A stretch of DNA of 64,000 bases from Paeniglutamicibacter quisquiliarum (GTDB lineage Bacteria > Actinomycetota > Actinomycetes > Actinomycetales > Micrococcaceae), in assembly GCF_019084045.1 (NCBI RefSeq), contig NZ_JAHRED010000015.1, positions 16,519-80,518 of the forward strand, given 5' to 3'. The notes under the pieces were generated by a model, which was not told where the DNA came from, did no database searches, and saw only the letters and a program-made list of their open reading frames with translations. The position numbers and the translations under genes are program-made. Shown piece by piece: positions 17,726 to 26,104 of the stretch; position 1 is the first letter of the stretch; every line of letters begins with the position of its first letter.

Positions 17726-18982
17726 ATGGGCCAGCGAAAGATAACGATCGTCGGGGCCGGCCAATCGGGCCTGCAGCTCGGCCTCGGGCTACTCCAGGCC
17801 GGATATGGGGTCCGCCTGGTGTCCAACCGGACGCCCGAGGAGATCCGGGACGGCCGGGTGGCTTCCAGCCAGTGCATGTTCGCCACCCCGCTCGCCCACG
17901 AGCGCTCGGTCGGCATCGACCAGTGGCTCGACGCCCCGCCGGTGGAAGGCATCGGCGTCAGCGTCCCGCACCCGGACACGTCCGGCACCAAACTTTTCGG
18001 CTGGCGGGCCCGGCTTGACGCACCCGCCCAGTCCATCGACCAGCGGATCAAGTACCCGGCGCTGATGGAGCTTTTCGCCGGACGCGGCGGCGAGCTGGTA
18101 TTCGAGGACGCCAATGTCGGGAAGCTCGAACGCTACGCCCGGGAAGACGACCTGGTGATCGTCGCCGCCGGCAAGGGCGAGATCGCCCGGCTCTTCACCC
18201 GCGACGCGACCCGCTCCGTCCACGACGCCCCGCAGCGGGCGCTTGCCCTCACCTACGTCCACGGGCTTGCCCCGGAACCCGAGTATTCGACGGTGAGCTT
18301 CAACCTGATTCCCGGAGTCGGCGAATACTTCGTCTTCCCCGCGCTGACGCTCAGCGGTCCCTGCCACATCATGGTTTTTGAAGGTGTACCCGGTGGCCCC
18401 ATGGATTCCTGGGCCGACCTCGGCCCCGAGGAGCACTTCGAAAACTCGCTGCGGATCCTGCGGACTTTCCTGCCGTGGGAGGCCGACCGGGCCGCCGGGT
18501 CATCGCTGACCGACCCGATGGGCGTGCTGCAGGGCCGGTACCCGCCCACCGTGCGCCACCCTGTCGCAACCCTGCCCTCGGGCAGGTCCGTGCTGGGCAT
18601 GGCCGATGTCGTGGTGCTCAACGACCCGATCACCGGGCAGGGGACAAACAACGCGTCGCGCTGCGCACAGGTTTACCTGGAGCAGATTCTCGCCCACGGG
18701 GATGCCGGCTTCGATGCGGCCTTTCAGCGGGCCACTTTCGAGGCGTACTTCGCCCAGGCCAAGCCCATCGTCGACTGGACCAACGCCCTGCTTGCCCCGC
18801 CTCCGCCCCACGTCCTCAATCTGCTGGGATCCGCCGGCCGGTACCCCGAGATCGCGGCCCGCTTCGCCAATGGCTTCGATAACCCGGCGGACTTCGGCGA
18901 GTGGTTTCTGGACCCCATCGGGGCCGAGGAATACCTGGACGCCGCGGCCACACGGGCGGCAACAAACACCACGCCCTCGTAG
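17726..18982 (+). CDS. StyA-like FAD-dependent styrene/indole monooxygenase, oxygenase component
   Basis: 418 aa. GAGQSGLQLGLGLLQAG is the Rossmann motif, with the RTPEEIRDGRVASSQ segment and the C-terminal VVLNDPITGQGTNN FAD-binding motif characteristic of two-component styrene monooxygenases (StyA). Such enzymes epoxidise styrene or indole using FADH2 from a separate reductase, StyB. Here no StyB-like flavin reductase, isomerase (StyC) or dehydrogenase (StyD) follows, so either an unlinked reductase serves it or its substrate differs. The ATG has AAAGG 11 nt upstream; earlier codons in frame lack a ribosome site. Flanked by unrelated genes. Confidence 0.85.
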   Translation: MGQRKITIVGAGQSGLQLGLGLLQAGYGVRLVSNRTPEEIRDGRVASSQCMFATPLAHERSVGIDQWLDAPPVEGIGVSVPHPDTSGTKLFGWRARLDAPAQSIDQRIKYPALMELFAGRGGELVFEDANVGKLERYAREDDLVIVAAGKGEIARLFTRDATRSVHDAPQRALALTYVHGLAPEPEYSTVSFNLIPGVGEYFVFPALTLSGPCHIMVFEGVPGGPMDSWADLGPEEHFENSLRILRTFLPWEADRAAGSSLTDPMGVLQGRYPPTVRHPVATLPSGRSVLGMADVVVLNDPITGQGTNNASRCAQVYLEQILAHGDAGFDAAFQRATFEAYFAQAKPIVDWTNALLAPPPPHVLNLLGSAGRYPEIAARFANGFDNPADFGEWFLDPIGAEEYLDAAATRAATNTTPS

Positions 18983-18999
18983 CCGCGGGGCACATCGGG

Positions 19000-19017
19000 G
19001 TCACCCTTCCGGGTGAC
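19000..19017. terminator. hairpin between convergent genes
   Basis: GTCACCC-TTCC-GGGTGAC, a perfect 7-bp stem between the convergent StyA-like gene and the secreted-protein gene. It lacks a T-run, so it may be a weak bidirectional terminator. Confidence 0.4.
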
Positions 19018-19061
19018 GCGGGGTGTTCCGTGGTGTTCGGCCTTGGTGGCCGGGATCGGCA

Positions 19062-19724
19062 CTACCCGGGGAAGCCGAAGCAGGGGAAGAACCCCTCGAC
19101 CCCGGGCCGGGCCACCTCCACGCAATTGGCCTTGACCAGTTCCAGGCTCGCGGCCGGATCCGTCCCCGACACCGACCGACCAGCGACCTCCACGTTGACC
19201 TCGGCGATCGCGTCGCGGCGCAGGTTGTTGTCGACCGCGATGACATTGCCCTCCGGGAAATGGCGAGGGCTGCTGATGACGGTGTGCTCCAGCTCCCCGG
19301 TCCCGGTCCACGTGGCGTCCAGTTCCACGGTGACCGGGTTGCCGTCGGAGTCCGTGCCCTCCATGACGGTGGACACCGAAGCATGGCGCAGCCTCGGGTC
19401 GGCCACCAGTTCTGCCATGTTCATGGCCTCGGCCTCAAACAAGACGCCACCGCCGCCGGCCGCCGCCGCGGGACCGCAGGTATCCGTGACCCGAACGAAG
19501 ACGGAAGTAAGCCCCTGCTTGTTGACGGGACCCGGCTGGGCCGCAAACTTGCCCACGCTTGAGGACAGGAACACCTCCGTCAGCTCACAGCCTTCCTCCA
19601 CGGCCACGTAGGCTCCCCCGTGGGTGGAGGAAATCACGTGGTAGATGTTCGGGGCCGCGGCCGCCGGACCGGCGCCCAACGGGGCCAATGCCAAGACCGC
19701 CATCGCTGCCAACATGCGCTTCAT
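19062..19724 (-). CDS. secreted protein of unknown function
   Basis: 220 aa. A clear Sec signal peptide (MKRMLAAMAVLALAPLGAG...AAAA, cleavage near residue 24) leads into a beta-rich domain with several cysteines (C47, C82 region and two near the C-terminus) that could form disulfides. Strands such as VTVELDATWTGTGELE alternate polar and apolar residues. I do not recognise a family. It is the first of three separate genes for signal-peptide proteins within 2.5 kb, which may reflect a shared extracellular role or chance. Confidence 0.65.
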   Translation of the reverse strand: MKRMLAAMAVLALAPLGAGPAAAAPNIYHVISSTHGGAYVAVEEGCELTEVFLSSSVGKFAAQPGPVNKQGLTSVFVRVTDTCGPAAAAGGGGVLFEAEAMNMAELVADPRLRHASVSTVMEGTDSDGNPVTVELDATWTGTGELEHTVISSPRHFPEGNVIAVDNNLRRDAIAEVNVEVAGRSVSGTDPAASLELVKANCVEVARPGVEGFFPCFGFPG

Positions 19725-19813
19725 GGTGTGCCTGCCTCTCGTGAGTCACCTACAGGGTAGGACTCGCGGAGTTGTCATTCAATGGCAGGCAGGCCACCGG
19801 AGGACGGCAATTT

Positions 19814-20224
19814 TCAGTCGGCGCGCAGTTGGTCCAGCGCCGCCTTCAACCGCGTGTCCGCATCGGAAGCCACCTCGCGAATGGCCGGGTTTCCGCTGAC
19901 CCGGGCCAGGACCTGCGCGTCAATGGTTTCTATCGTGGTTTCGTCAGCGCCCGGTGCCCGGCGGACCACCACGTTGCACGGCAACAACGCCCCGAGTTCG
20001 GGCTCGGTGAGCAGGCCCCGATTGGCAAGGTGCGGGTTGCAGGCCCCCAGGATAATGTAGTCGCCGATCCTGTCGGCCGATTCCGGACTGATTTTCGCCG
20101 CCAAGACGGCATGCACGTCAATCTCGGTGAGCACCCCGAAGCCCTGGCGTCCCAGGGCCTCCCTGGTGCGGGCCACGGCTTCCTCCCAATCCAGCGAAAC
20201 GGTGATGCTGTGCGTGTAGCCCAT
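19814..20224 (-). CDS. DUF302 domain protein
   Basis: 136 aa, one DUF302 domain. Typical features are the early strand-helix SITVSLDWEEAVARTREAL, the GFGVLTEIDV segment, the GACNPHLA turn with Cys, and LPCNVVVR near the middle. The structure in the family is a small alpha/beta fold that binds an unknown ligand; members are often found with thioredoxin or metal genes, none of which is adjacent here. The ATG at 20224 precedes the first strand; four more in-frame codons upstream are possible. Confidence 0.8.
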   Translation of the reverse strand: MGYTHSITVSLDWEEAVARTREALGRQGFGVLTEIDVHAVLAAKISPESADRIGDYIILGACNPHLANRGLLTEPELGALLPCNVVVRRAPGADETTIETIDAQVLARVSGNPAIREVASDADTRLKAALDQLRAD

Positions 20225-20457
20225 GGCCGTGCTCCTCATGCTCGTGCGGCGCGCTGCGCCGCGGGATGCCGGTGTTTGCGGCCCAGCCTAGCCGCGATCC
20301 GTGACACTGTCTGCCCCACGGGCGGCCGCCGCTTCGGCCGGTCCCGCCGCGGAACGCACCGACCATTTACACGGCGGTTTGCCGTCTGCTAGTGTCCAAG
20401 TCAGCGACCTTTTTAAGATCGTGTTTTTGGGGAAACAACTTAATCTTGGGGGAAACC

Positions 20458-20997
20458 ATGAAGAAATCATTGGCTCTATTTGCCATGTCCGGATTCGCCG
20501 CTGCTGCCCTGTTTGCCGCCACACCGGCATCCGCGGACTGGTCGGTGGATGCGTCCACCGGAACCGGGTTCGTCGGCAAGGGCGACGTGCAGAACGCGTT
20601 CGGCTGGAACGACCACGATCTGCAGGCAAACCACGAGGCGGTCTCGTTCGCGCTGACCGCCGAATCGACAACGACCACCACCTGGTCCTGCCTCAATTCA
20701 AAGAACCAGCAGACCCAGGCGCGCTGGCACACTGTCACCTCCAGCACCACCGGCGAACTCCTGCACGACGCCCGAACCAATCCACAGGACAAGGTCACCG
20801 GCTTCCTGCTCACCGGGGTGGCCGACGGATCCAGCTCGGTGTCGGAAACTGACGGCCAGAAGCTGAACACCTGCCCCGGCGGGCCCTGGTCCATCGTTGC
20901 GGGCAGCTCGAGCACCACGGTGACCGGCGGGGAAGCGGAACTAACCGTCCGATTTGCCGACCAGGCGCAGGTCCTGACGCACTCCGTCGCCGAGTAG
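20458..20997 (+). CDS. secreted protein, conserved hypothetical
   Basis: 179 aa. Signal peptide MKKSLALFAMSGFAAAALFA with cleavage near TPASA. The mature part is beta-strand rich, Thr/Ser-rich (LTAESTTTTTWSC) and carries two cysteines (in TTTWSC and LNTCPGG) that may pair. No catalytic motif is visible. The ATG follows GGGGGAAACC, and a second similar GGGGAAAC lies 20 bases upstream. The gene ends just before a long perfect hairpin that should stop transcription. Function unknown. Confidence 0.65.
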   Translation: MKKSLALFAMSGFAAAALFAATPASADWSVDASTGTGFVGKGDVQNAFGWNDHDLQANHEAVSFALTAESTTTTTWSCLNSKNQQTQARWHTVTSSTTGELLHDARTNPQDKVTGFLLTGVADGSSSVSETDGQKLNTCPGGPWSIVAGSSSTTVTGGEAELTVRFADQAQVLTHSVAE

Positions 20998-21003
20998 CGG
21001 GCC

Positions 21004-21044
21004 GGCTGGGGTCGGATGCCGCGGCGCGGCATCCGACCCCAGCC
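21004..21044 (+). terminator. long perfect hairpin after the secreted-protein gene
   Basis: A 19-bp perfect stem (GGCTGGGGTCGGATGCCGC and complement) with a 3-base loop, 6 bp after the stop. No T-run follows; typical of high-GC terminators. Confidence 0.7.
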
Positions 21045-21243
21045 ATGTGGTCCTTCGTCTACTTTCGGCATCATGGCGGCTGCCTTTTGGGCGCCCATGC
21101 GTGGGCTCGGCCATTGGTGCCAGCGCATGACGGATCGGCACAAATTTGGACCTCGCCAAACCTTGCAAAACACCCTGGCCGGGAGCTTACTGGGGGTGGA
21201 ACGCGGCCCCGCGTTCCACCCTTCTCGCACAGGAAATTTGCAC

Positions 21244-21555
21244 ATGGGACTCTTGAGGAAATCATTGACAGCTGGTGCCGTGCTCGCCATGGCAACCTTC
21301 GCCTTTCTGCCGGCCGCCTCGGCGACCATCCACCCGATCGTTGAGTCGGTCGACTGCGCCAACGCCTCCGCAAACGAGCACCACCCGCTCGGCGATGTGG
21401 CGGAGGTTCCCGCGGTTACACCCGGGTACGGCCACCACTCAACCCAAAGCGACCTGAGGTCGCTCATCGTCACTTCAGACGGATTCACCGATTTCAGCAG
21501 CCCCGCTTGGTTCGGGCACAAGCTCAACGGCGAGTGCGGACACTCCGGCCCGTAG
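21244..21555 (+). CDS. small secreted protein of unknown function
   Basis: 103 aa. A signal peptide (residues 1-28, cleavage near ASAT) is followed by a short mature chain of about 75 residues with two cysteines and several histidines (NEHHPLG, GYGHHSTQ), which could bind metal. An AGGAAA ribosome site precedes the ATG by 8 nt. The C-terminus is CGHSGP. No family is recognised. It lies downstream of the other small secreted gene but is separated from it by a strong hairpin, so it is probably transcribed on its own. Confidence 0.55.
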   Translation: MGLLRKSLTAGAVLAMATFAFLPAASATIHPIVESVDCANASANEHHPLGDVAEVPAVTPGYGHHSTQSDLRSLIVTSDGFTDFSSPAWFGHKLNGECGHSGP

Positions 21556-21646
21556 CGGCGCGCAGCAGGAAGGGGGAGCCACCTCTCGGCGGTTCCCCCG
21601 TCCACGTCCGCGGAACCACGGGTCAGTGGATCATTCGCACGCGCCC

Positions 21647-22945
21647 CTACTTCAGCATTGCGATCATCCGCGCCATCAGATAACGGTCGACCAGCCCTGA
21701 CTTCCTTCCCTCCAACAGCCAGCATCCGATCATTTCCATGCCGTCCCGGGTATCCGTTGCAGGGATCCCGGTCGGGGAGATGTGCCCAGCCGGCGTAAAG
21801 GTGATGGAACCTTCGGCATTGGGATGGATCAATACGTGGCAGCCGACGTCGGCCGCAACTTTCGCCGTTGCCGGGTGCCGCTGGAGGTGGTCCATGTGGA
21901 TGTCGCGGCGGTCGACGCGGCGGCCACGGACGTAGCCAAGTTTGTCAGCGTCCAGCCACCGGTACTCCCCCGGCTTCCAGAACTTGCTGTCGATGAAGAC
22001 CACCCGGTCGCCGTTGACCACCGCATGGTCGATGTCCGCGACCTTGCTGCCGGGGAACCGCAGCCCGTGGAAGATCCGCGTTCCCGGGATGCGCAAGAGC
22101 GACTCAAGGGCCAACGCGGTGCGTCGCTCGCCCGCCACGCCCTTGGCCACGTTTTCCTTGCTGAACCGGCTCCGGCCGCTGGTCAATGTTCCGCCGCCGA
22201 TGCCGAACACCCGCTGGTTCGCTGCCCGGCGCGAGGCCGCCCGTGGCCAGAGGCGCCCCAGCAAGAGCACCGCCAGCGCGAACAGCCCGATGGGCAGCGT
22301 CGTGGCGACCGAAGGTGCCGCGATCGCCGGGCCGATCAGGGGACCGATGACCATGGCCATGACGCCGAGGTCGACCAGCAGGCGCAGACCCTTGTAGCCC
22401 GGCCCGATGGTCTCCGTTTTGTCCAGGGCAGCCTCCCACCAGGACAGCTGTTGCGGGTCAAATGGCTGCTGGGCCTGCGCCGGGGAATCCGGTGGAGACC
22501 CAGGCGACCCGGCGGCCGGTGCCCCACCCGCGGGCGGCGCAGCGGCTTGGACGGTACGGGTGCCATCGACTCGAGAGGTGATCGGCGGGCCCGGTTCGGT
22601 TGCGGGGAAAGGCGATCCCGCAGTAGGTTCGGGTGCAAGTGATCCCGGTATCCGGCGCTGCTTGGCGGCGTCGGAGTCGGCCCGTGGCGGCAGGGCCCGG
22701 TGAACCGGTTCCACGGCGGGCCTTGGATCCACCGGCAGGTATTGTTCGCCGGGCGGAGGTTCGCCCAGCAGCCAAGAATCGTAGTCAAATCGCCGGTCCG
22801 GGTCCCCCACAATGGACCATGCCTCCATGATCCGTTCGGTTACCGCCGCATCGCCGCGGTTCCGCCAAATCGCCAACCTGGCGGCCGCATTGATTTGGTT
22901 GCGCGACGAGGCGCGCCCAACTTCCAGGTACTCATAGTGATCCAA
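21647..22945 (-). CDS. J-like / NERD nuclease-domain membrane protein
   Basis: 432 aa with three parts. Residues 1-60 resemble a DnaJ-like helical domain (HYEYLEVGRASSRNQINAA ... RIMEAWSIVGDPDRRFDYD) without the HPD signature. A long Pro/Ala-rich linker follows, then two membrane segments (about 215-255). The C-terminal half is a NERD domain: GVAGERRTALALESLL, FHGLRFPGSKVADIDHAVV, VVFIDSKFWKPGEY, the D...(D/E)xK pattern of restriction-like nucleases. It may be a membrane-tethered nuclease. Role unknown; family members occur in DNA uptake or plasmid contexts, but no such genes are nearby. Confidence 0.72.
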   Translation of the reverse strand: MDHYEYLEVGRASSRNQINAAARLAIWRNRGDAAVTERIMEAWSIVGDPDRRFDYDSWLLGEPPPGEQYLPVDPRPAVEPVHRALPPRADSDAAKQRRIPGSLAPEPTAGSPFPATEPGPPITSRVDGTRTVQAAAPPAGGAPAAGSPGSPPDSPAQAQQPFDPQQLSWWEAALDKTETIGPGYKGLRLLVDLGVMAMVIGPLIGPAIAAPSVATTLPIGLFALAVLLLGRLWPRAASRRAANQRVFGIGGGTLTSGRSRFSKENVAKGVAGERRTALALESLLRIPGTRIFHGLRFPGSKVADIDHAVVNGDRVVFIDSKFWKPGEYRWLDADKLGYVRGRRVDRRDIHMDHLQRHPATAKVAADVGCHVLIHPNAEGSITFTPAGHISPTGIPATDTRDGMEMIGCWLLEGRKSGLVDRYLMARMIAMLK

Positions 22946-23026
22946 GGCTTCTCCCCCAAGAAAACGGCCATCGATTCCCCCAACTTATTCCCACCCCGGC
23001 CCGGCCGCAAGGGGTTGCGCGAAGAA

Positions 23027-23064
23027 GCGGGCGCCGGCGGCCGTTGCCAGCCACCGGCGCCCGC
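23027..23064 (-). terminator. GC-rich hairpin after the membrane-protein gene
   Basis: GCGGGCGCCGG and its complement form an 11-bp stem with a 16-base loop, 12 bases after the stop of the membrane protein. No T-run. Confidence 0.5.
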
Positions 23065-23075
23065 GGCAACCGCTC

Positions 23076-23723
23076 TCAATTCCCCAGCTTTCCCTGTTCG
23101 TTCCCCCGCCACAGCACCCAGCCCAGGGCCGCGAAAATCACCATCCACAGGCAAATGGCAATCCGGCCCATCATGTGGGTACCAAAGAGCGCGGGAAGCA
23201 ACACCACGAAGATCCACACACCGGAGAGCAGCGGCAGGAAACGTGCCGGCCCGTGCCAGCCCTTGGCCCGCAACACGCCGATGCCCGCCAAGACCAGCCC
23301 GACGCCGAGCGCCAAGGTCGGGATCCCGTAGAGGGAGGAGACCAACCCGTACAGCGGATCGCCGACCATCGCATGGGCCGCGGTGATGGCAAAGATTTCG
23401 ACCACGGCGGTCAGGCCCATGCCGGTCAACGAAACCCAGAGTCCCCAACGGGCAAGGCGCGAGGTTCCCACCGCTCGTGAGCGCAGCAGGGCATAAAACA
23501 TCAGCATCAGGGCAACGTGTTGCAGCGCAAAGAAGACCTGGATCGCGGTGAAACCGGTGGCGTCGAACGGGAAGCTGAACGCTTCCGGGGCAACTTGCGG
23601 TGGATACACGAGGAGCAGGATCGCCGACAGGGCACCGGCCGCTGCGCCCACGAAGCCGATGGCCCCAAGGCGCGAAACCCTCCCTCCGGTTCCGCTCACG
23701 ATTGATATTGACGGGGTTGACAT
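23076..23723 (-). CDS. six-helix membrane protein, unknown function
   Basis: 215 aa with about six membrane segments spread evenly through the sequence (for example GAIGFVGAAAGALSAILLLVY, FALQHVALMLMFYALL, FLPLLSGVWIFVVLLPALF). No catalytic or transport motif was recognised. The chosen ATG has GGGAACCACC upstream; a longer reading would overlap the divergent LuxR gene's promoter. It is divergent from the large LuxR-type regulator, which may control it. Confidence 0.6.
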   Translation of the reverse strand: MSTPSISIVSGTGGRVSRLGAIGFVGAAAGALSAILLLVYPPQVAPEAFSFPFDATGFTAIQVFFALQHVALMLMFYALLRSRAVGTSRLARWGLWVSLTGMGLTAVVEIFAITAAHAMVGDPLYGLVSSLYGIPTLALGVGLVLAGIGVLRAKGWHGPARFLPLLSGVWIFVVLLPALFGTHMMGRIAICLWMVIFAALGWVLWRGNEQGKLGN

Positions 23724-23843
23724 GGTGGTTCCCTTCCTAGTGCCGCCCGGAGCGCCGTTGCCGCGGGGGTTGGCACCAGTGTGCGCGCGGCATTGTTCAT
23801 CGCGCATCCGTGGAACCACTCACCCCGGCACCCATCGCGGATC

Positions 23844-23849
23844 TAGAAT
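23844..23849 (+). promoter_or_regulatory. -10 box of probable leaderless LuxR-regulator transcript
   Basis: TAGAAT, 5 nt before the ATG at 23855. No ribosome site is visible, which supports this start. Confidence 0.4.
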
Positions 23850-23854
23850 GGGGC

Positions 23855-25345
23855 ATGACCCAGGCAGGAGCCGCCCCCGGTACCGGCTTCCGGGCCGCCC
23901 TGCAGTCGGCCAGGAGGGCCTCGGCGCAGCGGGACCACGCACGCGCGGCCTTCCATTTCACCGAGGCCATCGCCGCGCACGGGAGAACGCCCGAACCCGG
24001 GATCCCGCTCGGTGGCCTGCATCTTGAATTGGCGGGCGCCCATTTCCACGCGGGCGACGTTGCCTCGGCCTGGCGGGCCTGCGAGTCGGCGCTCGCCCTG
24101 GCCCGCGAAACCGGCAACGGGGCGCTGCTGGCCGACACGGCCACGGTTTTGCAGGGAATTTCGGACCGCGCGCTGGCAGCACGCGTCCACGCCCTGTGCA
24201 TCGAGGCGCTCGCGCTGCTCGGCGACGGGGACCCGGTCCGGCGCAGCAGGCTCCGCGCCCAGCTGGCAGCCACCGGCGACGAGTGGCAGGGAGACCGCTA
24301 TTTCGACCTCGACACCTCGGGTCCCGACACCGCCACGACGGATCCCGAAGCCGAATTCATCGCCATGCAGGCGGACCACGCCCGGTTCGTCTCCCTGGAA
24401 CACGTCGAGAAGCGCCTGGATGTGGCGCGGCGGGCCACCGCCCTGGGCCGCCGGATCGGCAACGACGACTACACGGCCTGGGGGCTGCTGTGGCGGGTCG
24501 AGGCCTTCGCCCAACTCGGACGGATCGCCGACCTCACCGAGGCGACCGCGGTGCTCGAACCGCTGGTGCAGCGGCTGCGCGATGGCCAGTGGCTGTGGCG
24601 GATGTCCATGATCCGGGCCGTGCTGCTGCACCTGGAGGGCCGCTTCGATGAAGCCCGCGCAACGGCGGACCGGGCCCTCGCGGCCCGCGGCGCCACCGTC
24701 GACGAATCGGCCGCGATGACCCACCTGGTCATGGTTTCAAGCATCGCGGGGCTCACCGGGACTGGGCTCGACGAGGCCGAAGCGGGGGTCCGCCGGATCG
24801 TCGATTTCCTGCCCTATTTCGCCAAGGGCTGGTTGGCCGAGGTCCTGCTCGAGGCTGGCCGGCGCGAGGAGTCACGTGCCCTATGGCAGGCCATCGTCCC
24901 GCACCTCGACGAGGTGCGCAGCCACACCGCCGAATGGATCGTGGCAACGACCACGCATGCGGACCTATGCGTAGCCTTCGGCGACCGGGCAACCGGCGCC
25001 CGGCTCTACGGCGAGCTTTTGCCCTTCGCCCGCTTCCAGGCCTCGTCGCTCAATTCACGCCACTACGCCAAGCAGGCCACGGAACTGATGGAAAGGTTGC
25101 CTGACCTCCCGCGCCAGTTGTCTGCGCGCGAAGAAGAGGTCGCCGGATTGCTGGCCCGGGGCCTGAGCAACCGGGCGATCGCCGAACGTCTCTATCTCTC
25201 GGAGCGGACCGTGGAGAACCACGCCAGCAGCGCCCTGCGCAAACTCGGGTTCTCCTCGCGCTCGGAGATCGCGGTCTGGCACGCATTGAACCGGCAGCCG
25301 GATATCAGTGCCCGAGACGGCCGCGGGTCAACCGGTCAGGAATGA
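23855..25345 (+). CDS. LuxR-family regulator with TPR-like N-terminal region
   Basis: 496 aa. The first 420 residues are helical and Ala-rich with repeated TPR-like pairs (AALQSARRASAQRDHARAAFHF, LGGLHLELAGAHFHAGDVASA), like the sensory part of MalT/LAL-type regulators but without the P-loop ATPase. The last 60 residues are a LuxR helix-turn-helix: LSAREEEVAGLLARGLSNR ... SERTVENHASSALRKLGF. It is probably a ligand- or protein-responsive activator. The start follows a -10-like box. Divergent from the membrane-protein gene and convergent on the Gdx gene (17-bp overlap in frame ends, sharing no coding sense). Confidence 0.8.
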   Translation: MTQAGAAPGTGFRAALQSARRASAQRDHARAAFHFTEAIAAHGRTPEPGIPLGGLHLELAGAHFHAGDVASAWRACESALALARETGNGALLADTATVLQGISDRALAARVHALCIEALALLGDGDPVRRSRLRAQLAATGDEWQGDRYFDLDTSGPDTATTDPEAEFIAMQADHARFVSLEHVEKRLDVARRATALGRRIGNDDYTAWGLLWRVEAFAQLGRIADLTEATAVLEPLVQRLRDGQWLWRMSMIRAVLLHLEGRFDEARATADRALAARGATVDESAAMTHLVMVSSIAGLTGTGLDEAEAGVRRIVDFLPYFAKGWLAEVLLEAGRREESRALWQAIVPHLDEVRSHTAEWIVATTTHADLCVAFGDRATGARLYGELLPFARFQASSLNSRHYAKQATELMERLPDLPRQLSAREEEVAGLLARGLSNRAIAERLYLSERTVENHASSALRKLGFSSRSEIAVWHALNRQPDISARDGRGSTGQE

Positions 25346-25653
25346 AGGGATTTCAGCCCCACGACGCCGCCGACGATCATCAGCAGGAAGAGCACCTTGA
25401 GAATCGAGAGTGACTCGGCACCCGTGGCAATCGCGTAAATCACGGTCAGTGTCGCGCCAATGCCCACCCACACGGCGTACGCGGTGCCGACCGGCAGTTC
25501 CCGCATCGCATAGGCCAACCCGGCCATGCTCAATACCAGCCCCACCCCGAAGACAACAGTGGGTGCCACCTTCGTAAATCCTTCGGACTTCCCCAGTGCG
25601 GTGGCCCATACGGCCTCGAGAACGCCGGAAACAATGAGAATCAACCATGCCAT
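25336..25653 (-). CDS. gdx: SMR-family guanidinium exporter
   Basis: 105 aa, four membrane helices. The essential Glu13 of the SMR family lies in SGVLEAVWATALGKSEGFT, which has the Gdx (SugE) subtype pattern rather than the drug-exporting EmrE pattern, and PVGTAYAVWVGIGA is the second conserved motif. The protein is a dual-topology H+/guanidinium antiporter in this subtype. A guanidine-III riboswitch lies directly upstream, which confirms the subtype call independently. The ATG lies 8 bases after an AAGGGG ribosome site. The gene overlaps the end of the convergent LuxR gene by 10 bp. Confidence 0.93.
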   Translation of the reverse strand: MAWLILIVSGVLEAVWATALGKSEGFTKVAPTVVFGVGLVLSMAGLAYAMRELPVGTAYAVWVGIGATLTVIYAIATGAESLSILKVLFLLMIVGGVVGLKSLHS

Positions 25654-25710
25654 GACAAGACCCCTTGCGGGCCGTCTTGTCGCACACCGGGTACGGCACC
25701 CATCGTCCGG
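25654..25710 (-). promoter_or_regulatory. guanidine-III riboswitch plus expression platform
   Basis: The aptamer runs from 25710 down to about 25669. It begins CCGGACGA, continues GTGCCGTACCCGG and ends ACAAGACGGC, matching the compact guanidine-III pseudoknot consensus, known chiefly from actinobacteria. The eight bases GACAAGAC inside the aptamer (25674-25681) are complementary to GTCTTGTC directly before the ATG (25654-25661), with the AAGGGG ribosome site in and beside the loop. Ligand binding should hold GACAAGAC in the pseudoknot and free the ribosome site, giving translational induction of Gdx. Confidence 0.88.
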
Positions 25711-26104
25711 AATCCCCGAGTCGGGAATAGTTCCAAGATCGCACACCCTGCACGCGGGCGGCAAGTCCTCGGGCGGTCAGATCGGTCACCCCTCGCGCTT
25801 GCGCGCCGTCGCGGGAACCGCCGATGCTGGTCTATGGGCCGGCGTGGCGACGCGGCCATGGAATTTCTCGCTGGCAAGGTCATCCGGATCACTTTTCCGG
25901 ACCATGCGAAGCAATGGAGGGCCTCGTGGCCACCGTTGCAGCGCATGGCCAAGCAGTCCCGGGCTGAGGACAGCAACGCGAGGCCGGCCACGGTCACCGT
26001 CCGTTCACCGGCGGGCCACCTGCGGTTGGTGCGGGTCGGGGAGGATGGGGGCGCGCGCCGCTCCCCCGGCCGCGCCAATCCAACACCGCACCGTGAGGCA
26101 ATAC
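25711..26104. other. 394-bp intergenic stretch between riboswitch and secreted phosphatase gene
   Basis: It must contain the divergent promoters of gdx and the phosphatase gene, but no convincing -35/-10 pair was found. A CCCGA/TCGGG stem lies just upstream of the riboswitch aptamer. No gene is supported. Confidence 0.35.
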
